DNA from: Rubrivivax sp.
GTDB lineage: Bacteria; Pseudomonadota; Gammaproteobacteria; Burkholderiales; Burkholderiaceae_C
Length of the DNA stretch: 64,000 nt
Direction of reading: 5' to 3'
NCBI GenBank assembly: GCA_027484825.1
Contig: JAIXSE010000035.1
Coordinates: 163,698-227,697, forward strand
How positions within the stretch are numbered: the stretch's first letter is position 1; each line of letters begins with the position of its first letter. The translations under genes were made by a program, and so were the position numbers. Positions 26,670-33,512 of the stretch are shown piece after piece. The notes beneath the pieces were generated by a model that saw only the letters and a list, made by a program, of their open reading frames with translations, did no database searches and was not told the origin of the DNA.

Positions 26670-27389
26670 TCAATCGAGGAAGCGCACAAACCCGCTGACG
26701 GGTTCGCGCTGGGTGACCAGGGTGTTCTCGACAGCCTGCGGGTCGGCATAGCCAAGGGCCATGCCACAGACCAGCATCTGCTGCGGCCCCAGCTGCAATT
26801 CGTCGGCAATCAGGCGGTGGAACTGGGTGAAGGCGGCCTGGGGGCAGGTATGCAGGCCGTGCGCGCGGGCCGCGACCATCAGGTTCTGCAGGAACATGCC
26901 GTAATCCAGCCAGCTGCCCTGCTGCATCACGCGGTCGATGGTGAACATCAGACCGACCGGGGCATCAAAGAATCGGTAGTTGCGCCCATGCTGGGCATGC
27001 ATGCGGGTCTTGTCGCCCTTGGTGATGCCCAGCAGCCCGTACAGGTCCCAGCCCACCTTGCGGCGGCGGTCGATGTAGGGGGACACCCATTCGCTGGGGT
27101 AGTAGGCATATTCCTCGGCGTGGCGGGCCAGCTCTTCCGGATTGTTGTAGGCCGCCTCCAGGCGCTGCACCAGGCGCTCCCGCGCCGCGCCGGTCAGCAC
27201 ATGGACCTGCCAGGGCTGCGTGTTGGTGCCCGAGGGCGCGCGGGACGCCACGTCCAGAATCCGCTCCAGCGTTTCGCGCGGGACCGGGGTGGGCAGGAAG
27301 GCCCGCATGGAATGACGGGTCTGGATGGCGGCCTCGACCGCCGCTGTCTGCTCAGGCGTTGGAGGGGTGAAGGGAGACGGAAGACTCAT
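26670..27389 (-). CDS. nitroreductase family protein
   Basis: A 239-residue flavin-dependent nitroreductase-fold protein. The N-terminal TRHSMRAFLPTPVPRETLERILDVASRAPSGTNTQPW contains the FMN-binding RHS-R and SGTNTQPW motifs, and the C-terminus has the CGMALGYAD block. Such enzymes reduce nitroaromatics, quinones or related substrates with NAD(P)H. It is slightly longer than many, with an insertion around residues 85-130 typical of the YdjA/PnbA-like group. Its start overlaps the stop of the thioesterase gene (27389/27386). Confidence 0.92.
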   Translation of the reverse strand: MSLPSPFTPPTPEQTAAVEAAIQTRHSMRAFLPTPVPRETLERILDVASRAPSGTNTQPWQVHVLTGAARERLVQRLEAAYNNPEELARHAEEYAYYPSEWVSPYIDRRRKVGWDLYGLLGITKGDKTRMHAQHGRNYRFFDAPVGLMFTIDRVMQQGSWLDYGMFLQNLMVAARAHGLHTCPQAAFTQFHRLIADELQLGPQQMLVCGMALGYADPQAVENTLVTQREPVSGFVRFLD

Positions 27390-27832
27390 GAACGCTCCAG
27401 CGGCCGCAAGGCCTGTTGATAGGCCGGCGGCAGTTCCGCCACCGGGCGGCGGGTGCCGCGGTCGACATACACATGCACAAAGTGTCCGGCCGCCGCGCTC
27501 ATCGACTCACCCTCGGCGAACAGGCCAATGTCGTAACGCACGCTGGACCGGCCCCGTCGCGACACGCGCAGGCCGGCCTCCACCTGCTGCGGAAAAGCCA
27601 GCGACGCAAAGAAGTTGCAGTGGGTTTCCACCACCAGGCCAATGACGTCCCCGTGATGGAGGTCCAGCGCACCCTGGTCGATCAGGTAGCGGTTCACGGC
27701 GGTGTCGAACAGGCTGTAGTAGACAACGTTGTTGAGGTGACCGTAGAGGTCGTTGTCCATCCAGCGGGTGGGGACCGGGACGAAGCAGGCGTAGGCGCTG
27801 CGAGGCTCGGGGCTGGGGCGGTCGGTGCTCAT
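27386..27832 (-). CDS. acyl-CoA thioesterase (4HBT family)
   Basis: A 148-residue hotdog-fold thioesterase of the 4-hydroxybenzoyl-CoA thioesterase group. PTRWMDNDLYGHLNNVVYYSLFDTAVNRYL holds the usual catalytic Asp and the GH-NN-Y block. Members hydrolyse acyl- or aryl-CoA esters; the substrate is unknown here. ATG 27832 matches the expected N-terminus; the frame remains open further upstream through an 8-base repeat, but that section codes only Pro/Asp/Cys repeats. The gene is coupled to the nitroreductase. Confidence 0.88.
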   Translation of the reverse strand: MSTDRPSPEPRSAYACFVPVPTRWMDNDLYGHLNNVVYYSLFDTAVNRYLIDQGALDLHHGDVIGLVVETHCNFFASLAFPQQVEAGLRVSRRGRSSVRYDIGLFAEGESMSAAAGHFVHVYVDRGTRRPVAELPPAYQQALRPLERS

Positions 27833-27885
27833 GGGCCCTGATTCTTCCACCGCTGGCGGCCCCTGCGCTGTCGCCTCGGGAACCC

Positions 27886-27917
27886 GGGCATCCGGGCATC
27901 CGGGCATCCGAGCATCT
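27886..27917. repeat. 8-bp tandem repeat, four copies
   Basis: GGGCATCC occurs at 27886, 27894 and 27902, with a diverged fourth copy GAGCATCT at 27910. The array lies between the bicupin stop and the thioesterase start, about 55 bases upstream of the thioesterase ATG. Confidence 0.85.
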
Positions 27918-27940
27918 GGGGCGGACATCATGGGTGAACA

Positions 27941-28888
27941 TCACGGGCGGGCGGGAGGCCCTCCCGGCGCCACGAACAGCACCGTGTTGGAGCGCATGTC
28001 CGTCGGCATGTAGTCGAACACCAGCAGCGAGACCGGGTCCCGCCCGGGGTTGAGGCCGCGATGCACGACCTCCTGCTGCTCCACCAGCACCTGCCCCGGC
28101 CCGTAGGTCCGGCGGTGACCGCGCTGGTCTTCCACGGTGAGCTGGCCGCTCTCGACATAGGCATAGCGTTGATGCGGGTGCAGATGCCAGGGGAGCTGCG
28201 CCCCTTCACGGATGACATAGCGGTGGATCTGTGCCCGCAAGGGGCCATCCCGCATGACGATGGGCTGGCCGGTGTAGTCGCTGGTGAAGCGCATCGGCTC
28301 GGGCTCCGGCTCCCGTGCCGGAGGCGCTGCGGTCGGGTCGCCGAAGGCGGGGGGGCCGCCCGGGGCACTTCCTTGGGCACTTCCTGGAACACTGGCGCGC
28401 GCCCGCCCGCTCGCCCAGGCATCTTCCCGGCTCACATGCTGCAGCACCAGCACCTGCACTGGCCCACGGTCTCCGGCACACCATGATCGGGCTCCGTCAT
28501 CGACCGCCCACTGACCGACGCCCACCAGTTCCGGACGCCCGGCGCCGCGGCTGCCGATGGCCAGTTGCCCCTGCTCGACCAGCACCTGGCGCAGCGCCAG
28601 ATGCGGCGGCACCGCGACGCGCTCGCCCGGCGCCAGCTGAAGCCGCATGACCTGCAGCTCGGGATAGGGCGGCAGGCGCAGCATGGCGCCGTCAGGGAGC
28701 CGGTCCACATCGGCCAGCGATGTGATGCTGGCGGCGCCGCCCATGGGGCCGGGTGCGGATTGAACCAGGGCGACAGCCTGCAGGATGTCCGGCGGCCCGG
28801 CGTGCTGCTCGCAAAGATGGGGGGAGAAAGCAGGAATCAAGCTCGCAACTCCAGCAGTGGTTGCGCCTGAGTGTGTTGCCGGCGTCAT
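27941..28888 (-). CDS. two-domain cupin protein
   Basis: A 315-residue protein with two cupin beta-barrels. The first spans about residues 50-155 (LPPYPELQVMRLQLAPGERVAVPPHLALRQVLVEQGQL). The second spans 205-310 and retains a possible metal-binding set (LPWHLHPHQRYAYVESGQL, then a later VHRG). The first barrel has lost most cupin histidines. A Pro/Ala/Gly linker separates them. The function is unknown; small-molecule dioxygenase or sensor roles fit the fold. ATG 28888 overlaps the stop of the HDAC-like gene (ATGA), so the two are expressed together. Confidence 0.82.
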   Translation of the reverse strand: MTPATHSGATTAGVASLIPAFSPHLCEQHAGPPDILQAVALVQSAPGPMGGAASITSLADVDRLPDGAMLRLPPYPELQVMRLQLAPGERVAVPPHLALRQVLVEQGQLAIGSRGAGRPELVGVGQWAVDDGARSWCAGDRGPVQVLVLQHVSREDAWASGRARASVPGSAQGSAPGGPPAFGDPTAAPPAREPEPEPMRFTSDYTGQPIVMRDGPLRAQIHRYVIREGAQLPWHLHPHQRYAYVESGQLTVEDQRGHRRTYGPGQVLVEQQEVVHRGLNPGRDPVSLLVFDYMPTDMRSNTVLFVAPGGPPARP

Positions 28889-29847
28889 TCGGTTGGCATC
28901 ACCTGCCCCCATTGCCGCCAGAATTGCGCAGCTGTCCTGAGGGTGCGCTCCTGCAAATCCACCGTCACCGACAGGTCCTCCCCGTACCCACCGGCCATGC
29001 TGAGCGCCACCGGAATGCGGCGGCGGGCGAGCGCCTCCAGCACCATCAGGTCGCGCCGGTGCAGCCCCTCGGCACTGAGCTTGAGCCGCCCCAGGCGATC
29101 ACCCTCGTGCGGGTCCGCCCCCGCGAGGTAGAAGGCCAGGCCCGGCGGATGGCCGGCCGTTCTCAACCAGACCTGCTGCAGGGCATCTTCCAGCGCCTCC
29201 AGGTAGATCGCGTCCCCGCACTTGTCCGGCAGGCCCACATCCAGATCACTGGCCTCCTTGCGGAAGGGGAAGTTTTTCTCCCCATGCAGCGACAAGGTGA
29301 AGACGCTGGGATCCTCCGAAAAGATGCTGGCCGTGCCATTGCCCTGATGCACATCCAGGTCGATGACCACCACCTGCAGGCCTGGCTGGGCGGGATTCGC
29401 ACGGTGATGCTCCCCCTGCAGCAGCCGCGCCGCCACCGCCACATCATTGAAGACGCAAAAGCCGCTGCCTTTGTCCGCATAGGCATGGTGCGTCCCGCCC
29501 GCGAGGCTGGCAGCCACGCCCTCTTTCAGTGCGGCCCGGGCGGCATGGACGGTGGCCCCCACGGAGAAGAGGGAACGCCGCGGCAGGCTCTCCCCCCACG
29601 GGAATCCAATCTCGCGCTGGGCGGCAGCACTGAGGGTGCCATGCAGCACCGCATCCACATAGTCCGGGGTGTGGACCAGCAGCAGTTCCTCGCGGCTGGC
29701 TGGCGTGGCCACCTGCAGGCGCAGCGCACCGGGATCCCGCTCCAGCCGTTCACGCAGCATCTGGTATTTGCTTTGCGGAAACCGGTGGCCCTGCGGCAGG
29801 GCCAGGGTGAGGTGGTCGTAGTGAAAAGCGAGCATGGGCAGCACCAT
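28885..29847 (-). CDS. histone deacetylase-like (AcuC/HDAC family) hydrolase
   Basis: A 320-residue zinc hydrolase of the arginase/deacetylase superfamily. Signature parts are all present: HYDHLTLALPQGHRFPQSKY at the N-terminus, AGGTHHAYADKGSGFCVFNDVAVA (paired His), VVVIDLDVHQGNGTA (zinc-binding DXH), LAGADPHEGDRLGR (second zinc Asp) and SMAGGYG (transition-state Tyr). Bacterial members deacetylate acetylpolyamines, acetoin-related or other amide substrates. Start codons at 29847 and 29835 are both plausible. It heads a coupled pair with the bicupin gene. Confidence 0.93.
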   Translation of the reverse strand: MVLPMLAFHYDHLTLALPQGHRFPQSKYQMLRERLERDPGALRLQVATPASREELLLVHTPDYVDAVLHGTLSAAAQREIGFPWGESLPRRSLFSVGATVHAARAALKEGVAASLAGGTHHAYADKGSGFCVFNDVAVAARLLQGEHHRANPAQPGLQVVVIDLDVHQGNGTASIFSEDPSVFTLSLHGEKNFPFRKEASDLDVGLPDKCGDAIYLEALEDALQQVWLRTAGHPPGLAFYLAGADPHEGDRLGRLKLSAEGLHRRDLMVLEALARRRIPVALSMAGGYGEDLSVTVDLQERTLRTAAQFWRQWGQVMPTE

Positions 29848-30005
29848 AGCGCCGAGTCCGCCAGGGTGCATCCCGAGGGGAATGCTGCTGCGCAGCAGGC
29901 GCTGTCGCGCGCTGATAGAGAGAAGGGCCGCGCCCTCGGCGCCACTGCGCCTCAAGCCCCGCCCCATGGGCTTTCAGGCCCCATCCCAAGAGCCACAAAA
30001 CTTTC

Positions 30006-30021
30006 TTGTGCAGTGCAACAA
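30006..30021. promoter_or_regulatory. possible PhaR operator at the phasin promoter
   Basis: TTGTGCAGTGCAACAA has four-base inverted ends (TTGT/ACAA) and TGC-rich content, and lies directly upstream of the -35 box. A second TGCA-rich stretch follows the -10 box (about 30065-30085). PHB-granule repressors of the PhaR type bind TGC-rich sites at phasin promoters; the match here is by resemblance only. Confidence 0.35.
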
Positions 30022-30028
30022 AAAGAGC

Positions 30029-30056
30029 TTGCAATCCCTTTTGAGGCCCCTATACT
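30029..30056 (+). promoter_or_regulatory. sigma70 promoter of the phasin gene
   Basis: TTGCAA (30029-30034) and TATACT (30051-30056) are separated by 16 bases, a near-consensus promoter 135 bases before the phasin start. It is one of the best-matching promoters in this GC-rich window, in line with the high expression expected of phasins. Confidence 0.75.
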
Positions 30057-30190
30057 TGGTTTCATGTTGCAGCGCACCATGCAGTGAATGCGGCGCTCAA
30101 CAGACTCACAACCGGCTTTCAGCCAGCCGTATTTCACGTGGCTGATCGTGCACCAACCCTGCATTCCCTCGCATCAATAGGAGATTTCGC

Positions 30191-30748
30191 ATGCTGACCG
30201 CTGAACAACTGCTGGCCGCCCACCGTAGCAATCTGAATGCTGTTTTCGGGCTCACCGGCAAGGTCTTTGAGAGCTGGGAAAAGCTGGCGGAACTGAACAT
30301 CCAGACCGCCAAGACGGCGCTGAGCGAAGTGGCTGAAACCACGCAAGCCGCCCTGTCCGTCAAGGACGCGCAAGAACTCCTGGCCCTGCACGCCTCGCTG
30401 CTGCAGCCGTCCGCCGAAAAGGCCGTGGCCTACAGCCGTCATGTGTATGACATCGCCACCTCCGCCAGCGCTGAATTCAGCAAGCTGGCCGAGTCCCAAG
30501 TGGCCGATGCGCAAGACAAATTCGGCAGCGCCGTCGAGAACGTGACCAAGAACGCTCCCGCTGGCACGGAAAATGCTGTGGCATTGGTGAAGTCTGCTGT
30601 GGCGGCTGCCAACAACGCTTACGAAAGCGTTCAAAAGGCCGTCAAGCAAGCCAGCGAGATCGTCGAGAACAACGTCAACACCGTGACCAACACGGCGTTG
30701 AAGACCGGTCAGGTCGCGGCCCGCGCTCCGAAGCGCGCCACCGCCTGA
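30191..30748 (+). CDS. phaP: phasin (PHA granule-associated protein)
   Basis: A 185-residue, almost wholly alpha-helical protein of the phasin family (MLTAEQLLAAHRSNLNAVFG, then KVFESWEKLAELNIQTAKTAL), with the usual Ala/Val/Lys-rich C-terminus. Phasins coat polyhydroxyalkanoate granules and set their size and number. AGGAG lies 7 bases before the ATG. The gene uses favoured codons, has a strong promoter upstream and a strong terminator directly downstream, and stands alone. No PHA synthase is in the window. Confidence 0.95.
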   Translation: MLTAEQLLAAHRSNLNAVFGLTGKVFESWEKLAELNIQTAKTALSEVAETTQAALSVKDAQELLALHASLLQPSAEKAVAYSRHVYDIATSASAEFSKLAESQVADAQDKFGSAVENVTKNAPAGTENAVALVKSAVAAANNAYESVQKAVKQASEIVENNVNTVTNTALKTGQVAARAPKRATA

Positions 30749-30806
30749 GGTCCGTACCCTTTGTCTCCTCGGTACCCAAGGAAGCCCGGCTTCCCAAGTG
30801 CCCTTC

Positions 30807-30838
30807 AAGCCCAGCGTCGCCGCTGGGCTTTTTTTTGC
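30807..30838 (+). terminator. rho-independent terminator of the phasin gene
   Basis: AAGCCCAGCG and CGCTGGGCTT form a 10-bp stem around a short loop, followed by eight T residues, about 60 bases after the phasin stop. Confidence 0.92.
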
Positions 30839-30866
30839 CTGTTCGCCGCTGGCCTTGCCTGAGCCG

Positions 30867-31511
30867 TCAGTTCGTCGGGCTGAGTTGCTGCGACGACGCC
30901 CGGGCGGACGAGATAGGGCTGGCGCTCAAGCCCTCCACCGCATCACGCACCACCTCCTGCACGATTTGTTCGCGCAATGCCTCACGATCGTGCAGCGGAT
31001 AGCGCTGCAGCCCAATGCTGAGCAAGAGGTAGCCCATGAGCTTGGCGCTGAGCAGGTCGCACTGACGACGGATCAGGCTCTCGTCCGCTTGAACGCCGTC
31101 CGGTGCGCAGGCGGCCACCCGTTCCCGCACCAGCCCCAGCAGACGGTTGTAGACCGGCTTTTGCGCCTCGCTGATTTCGGTCAGCGACGCACTGCTCTGG
31201 GAGAGATAAATCATCCGGAACTGTTCCGGATGCCGCTCCCAGAAATCCATCGACCGGCGAACATGGGCCTCCAGCACCTTGCGAGGGCCGCGCTGGTCGC
31301 CGGATGCATCCAGCAGCTCCGCGGTGAGCGCCTCGAAGATCTCGATCCACAAGCCGTCCAGCAGCGCCTGCTTGTTGGCAAAGTAGCTGTAGATGGCCAT
31401 GGTGGAGATGCCCAGCTCATGCGCCAGGCGACGCATGCTCAGGGCTTCCACGCCTTCTTCGCGATAGATCTTGCGGGCGCGCTCCATCATTTCGCGCTTG
31501 AGGGCCGCCAT
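30867..31511 (-). CDS. TetR family transcriptional regulator
   Basis: From ATG 31511 a 214-residue TetR/AcrR-type repressor. The DNA-binding domain is at the N-terminus (MERARKIYREEGVEALSMRRLAHELGISTMAIYSYFANKQALLDGL), with a helical ligand-binding domain after it. The frame is open for about 100 codons upstream. An AGGGAG motif precedes ATT/CTG codons near 31575, so a start on a non-standard codon there would add about 20 basic residues; further upstream the sequence looks like promoter. It converges with the phasin gene and is divergent from the YdeI-like gene. The ligand is unknown. Confidence 0.88.
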   Translation of the reverse strand: MAALKREMMERARKIYREEGVEALSMRRLAHELGISTMAIYSYFANKQALLDGLWIEIFEALTAELLDASGDQRGPRKVLEAHVRRSMDFWERHPEQFRMIYLSQSSASLTEISEAQKPVYNRLLGLVRERVAACAPDGVQADESLIRRQCDLLSAKLMGYLLLSIGLQRYPLHDREALREQIVQEVVRDAVEGLSASPISSARASSQQLSPTN

Positions 31512-31836
31512 TTCGGCGGGGCCGCGGCGCAGACGGGTGGTCGTCGTGCGCTCTTCGTGTTGTTTCGTGTCCAGAATCTTCTCCCTTGACTCGTACCAAT
31601 GTCCTGCCAACAGGATGACAACGTTGGTGTCGCTGTACGTTAAACCGGTTTTCCGCGAGGTTTGAATCCTCTTGAACCCTCGGTTGTGCGGGTGTCGGAA
31701 CCCGGTTCTTGGTGACTGTACGTGTACGACATTGCAGGCAAGCAGCATGCCTGAGTCACGCATGCGCCACTTCAGCGGGGCAAACGGTGATCCAGGTTTC
31801 GAGGCGGCTGGGCCGGGCAGCGCATACTTGCGGCCC
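31512..31836. other. divergent intergenic region, TetR and YdeI-like genes
   Basis: This 325-base region lies between two divergent genes. It contains the palindrome AAACCGGTTT at 31642-31651 and the sequence TGTACGTGTACG near 31715, and TGTACGT occurs again close to the first palindrome. Such short palindromes are typical TetR operator candidates. No independent gene was recognised. Confidence 0.4.
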
Positions 31837-32400
31837 ATGGCGACCCGTACTCCCCTTTTTTTCCCGACCGCTGAAGCGTTCCGCCACTGGCTGGATGAGC
31901 ACGCCGCAACCGCGACGGACGTGGTGGTGGGCTTTTACAAACGCGGCACTGGGCTGCCGAGCATGGACTGGCCGGAATCCGTGGATGAGGCGCTATGCCA
32001 CGGCTGGATTGATGGGGTGCGGACCCGTATCGATGACAAGCGCTACAAGATCCGCTTCACACCGCGCAAGGCGGGCTCGATCTGGAGTGCAGTGAATGTG
32101 GCGAAGATGGAAGCCTTGATCCAGGAAGGCCGCGTGCGGGAAGCGGGCCTGGCCGCGTTTGAGCAGCGCACCGATGCACGGACCAAGGTCTACGCCCATG
32201 AGCAGGAAGAGATTGAACTGACGCCGACGCAGGAGGTGGCCTTCCGCCATCATCCGTCCGCGTGGGAGTTCTTCCGGGCGCAGGCGCCGAGTTATCAGCG
32301 CAGCAGCATCTGGCATGTGCTGAGCGCGAAGAAGGCTGAAACGCAGGCGGCGAGGCTGCAGCGGCTGATCGAGGCCTCCGAGCGCGGGGAGCGGCTGTGA
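31837..32400 (+). CDS. YdeI/OmpD-associated family protein
   Basis: A 187-residue protein of the YdeI/OmdA (bacteriocin-protection-like) family. Characteristic blocks are FPTAEAFRHWLDEHAATATDVVVGFYKRGTG, MDWPESVDEALCHGWIDGVR, YKIRFTPRKAGSIWSAVNVAKMEAL and APSYQRSSIWHVLSAKKAETQAARL. The family is widespread and its biochemical activity unknown. ATG 31837 fits homolog starts. It is transcribed away from the TetR gene, so it may be the regulated target. Confidence 0.88.
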   Translation: MATRTPLFFPTAEAFRHWLDEHAATATDVVVGFYKRGTGLPSMDWPESVDEALCHGWIDGVRTRIDDKRYKIRFTPRKAGSIWSAVNVAKMEALIQEGRVREAGLAAFEQRTDARTKVYAHEQEEIELTPTQEVAFRHHPSAWEFFRAQAPSYQRSSIWHVLSAKKAETQAARLQRLIEASERGERL

Positions 32401-32449
32401 GCCGGTGAGCCGGCGGCTCAGCCGGTCAGCCGGTCAGCGGGTTTGCCGC

Positions 32450-33412
32450 TCAGCGCGTCTTGGCCGCGATCGCCCGCCGGATCTGCGGCAGCATGGCCGT
32501 GGCCGCCTCACGGCCCACCTGGATGGCGCGACGGCGCACAGTGAAGTCCGAGCCGCTGAACCCATCCAGTCGCGGACGCAGCACGACGTCCGCCTCCTTG
32601 AGTTCATACTGGCTGATGGACCGGCCCATGATGGAGAAGGTCTGCAGCAGCATGCGCACGGCATCGCCCGGGACCTTGGGGTCGGGCGGCTCGCTGATGT
32701 CCACCGCGATCACGACCTCCGCGCCCATCTGGCGCGCAAAACGCACCGGCACCGGCGCGACCAGGCCACCATCCACATACTCCCGGGTGCCGATCTTGAC
32801 CGGCTGGAATACGGCGGGGACGGCGCTGGACGCCCGCACCGCCGTGCCGACGTCGCCCTGGCGGAACATGATGGCGGTGCCGTCACCCAGGTCGGTGGCA
32901 ACGATGCCCAGCGGGACCGGGAGTTGTTCGATGGAGCGGTTGCCGGTCTTGTCCCGGATGAATCGGGCCAGCGCCTCGCCGCGGATGAGGCCGCGCATGG
33001 GAAAGGTCCAGTCGGTGATGGCGCCTTCGTCCATGGTCTCGGCCAGGGTGGCCAGTTCACGGCCGTTGCGGCCGGAGGCGTAGAGCGCCCCGACCAGGCT
33101 GCCGGCCGAGGTGCCGGCGACGAGGTCCACCTTGATGCCCTGCTCTTCCAGCACCTGGATGACACCCACATGCGCGAAGCCGCGGGCGGCACCACCGCCG
33201 AGGGCGAGGCCGACGCGGGGAGGTTTGGGAGGCGGCTTGGGGGTGATGGGCGCCGGCAGTTCGGTCTCGACGGGCGCCTGGACGACCGGCGGCACGGTGG
33301 GCGGCGCGGATTGCGGAAGGGCGGCGCAAGCGGACAGGACCACGACACACAGCGCAGCGACCGCGCGTTGGAACCAGGGGCGCGGGGCGGAGGGGACAGG
33401 GGCACAAGACAT
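32450..33412 (-). CDS. patatin-like phospholipase lipoprotein
   Basis: A 320-residue patatin-family serine hydrolase with a lipoprotein signal (ALCVVVLSAC, lipobox Cys29) and a Pro-rich linker (36-65). The catalytic domain shows the oxyanion loop GGGAARGF, nucleophile Ser102 in GTSAG and Asp214 in DGG. The RssA/NTE-like arrangement suggests a lysophospholipase or related esterase anchored in the periplasm. ATG 33412 is the first that gives the signal peptide. It is divergent from the penicillin acylase gene with about 100 bases between starts, and converges on the YdeI-like gene. Confidence 0.92.
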   Translation of the reverse strand: MSCAPVPSAPRPWFQRAVAALCVVVLSACAALPQSAPPTVPPVVQAPVETELPAPITPKPPPKPPRVGLALGGGAARGFAHVGVIQVLEEQGIKVDLVAGTSAGSLVGALYASGRNGRELATLAETMDEGAITDWTFPMRGLIRGEALARFIRDKTGNRSIEQLPVPLGIVATDLGDGTAIMFRQGDVGTAVRASSAVPAVFQPVKIGTREYVDGGLVAPVPVRFARQMGAEVVIAVDISEPPDPKVPGDAVRMLLQTFSIMGRSISQYELKEADVVLRPRLDGFSGSDFTVRRRAIQVGREAATAMLPQIRRAIAAKTR

Positions 33413-33512
33413 GGCGGGCGATTCTAGGGGAGCACGATGAGGGGGCCGTGTCGGGAGGGACGCTGAGGTCGGGCAACAATGCGGCATTCTTTGAGTGCGG
33501 GGAAGTGAGTCT

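Noticed and set aside
24206..26698. 830-codon open frame antisense to rmuC and the dehydrogenase
   Set aside because: A product rich in His, Gln and Gly that spans two clear genes; a typical antisense frame in GC-rich DNA.
22939..27917. Considered the short tandem arrays as CRISPR remnants
   Set aside because: Units of 8-12 bases without spacers; no cas genes anywhere in the window.
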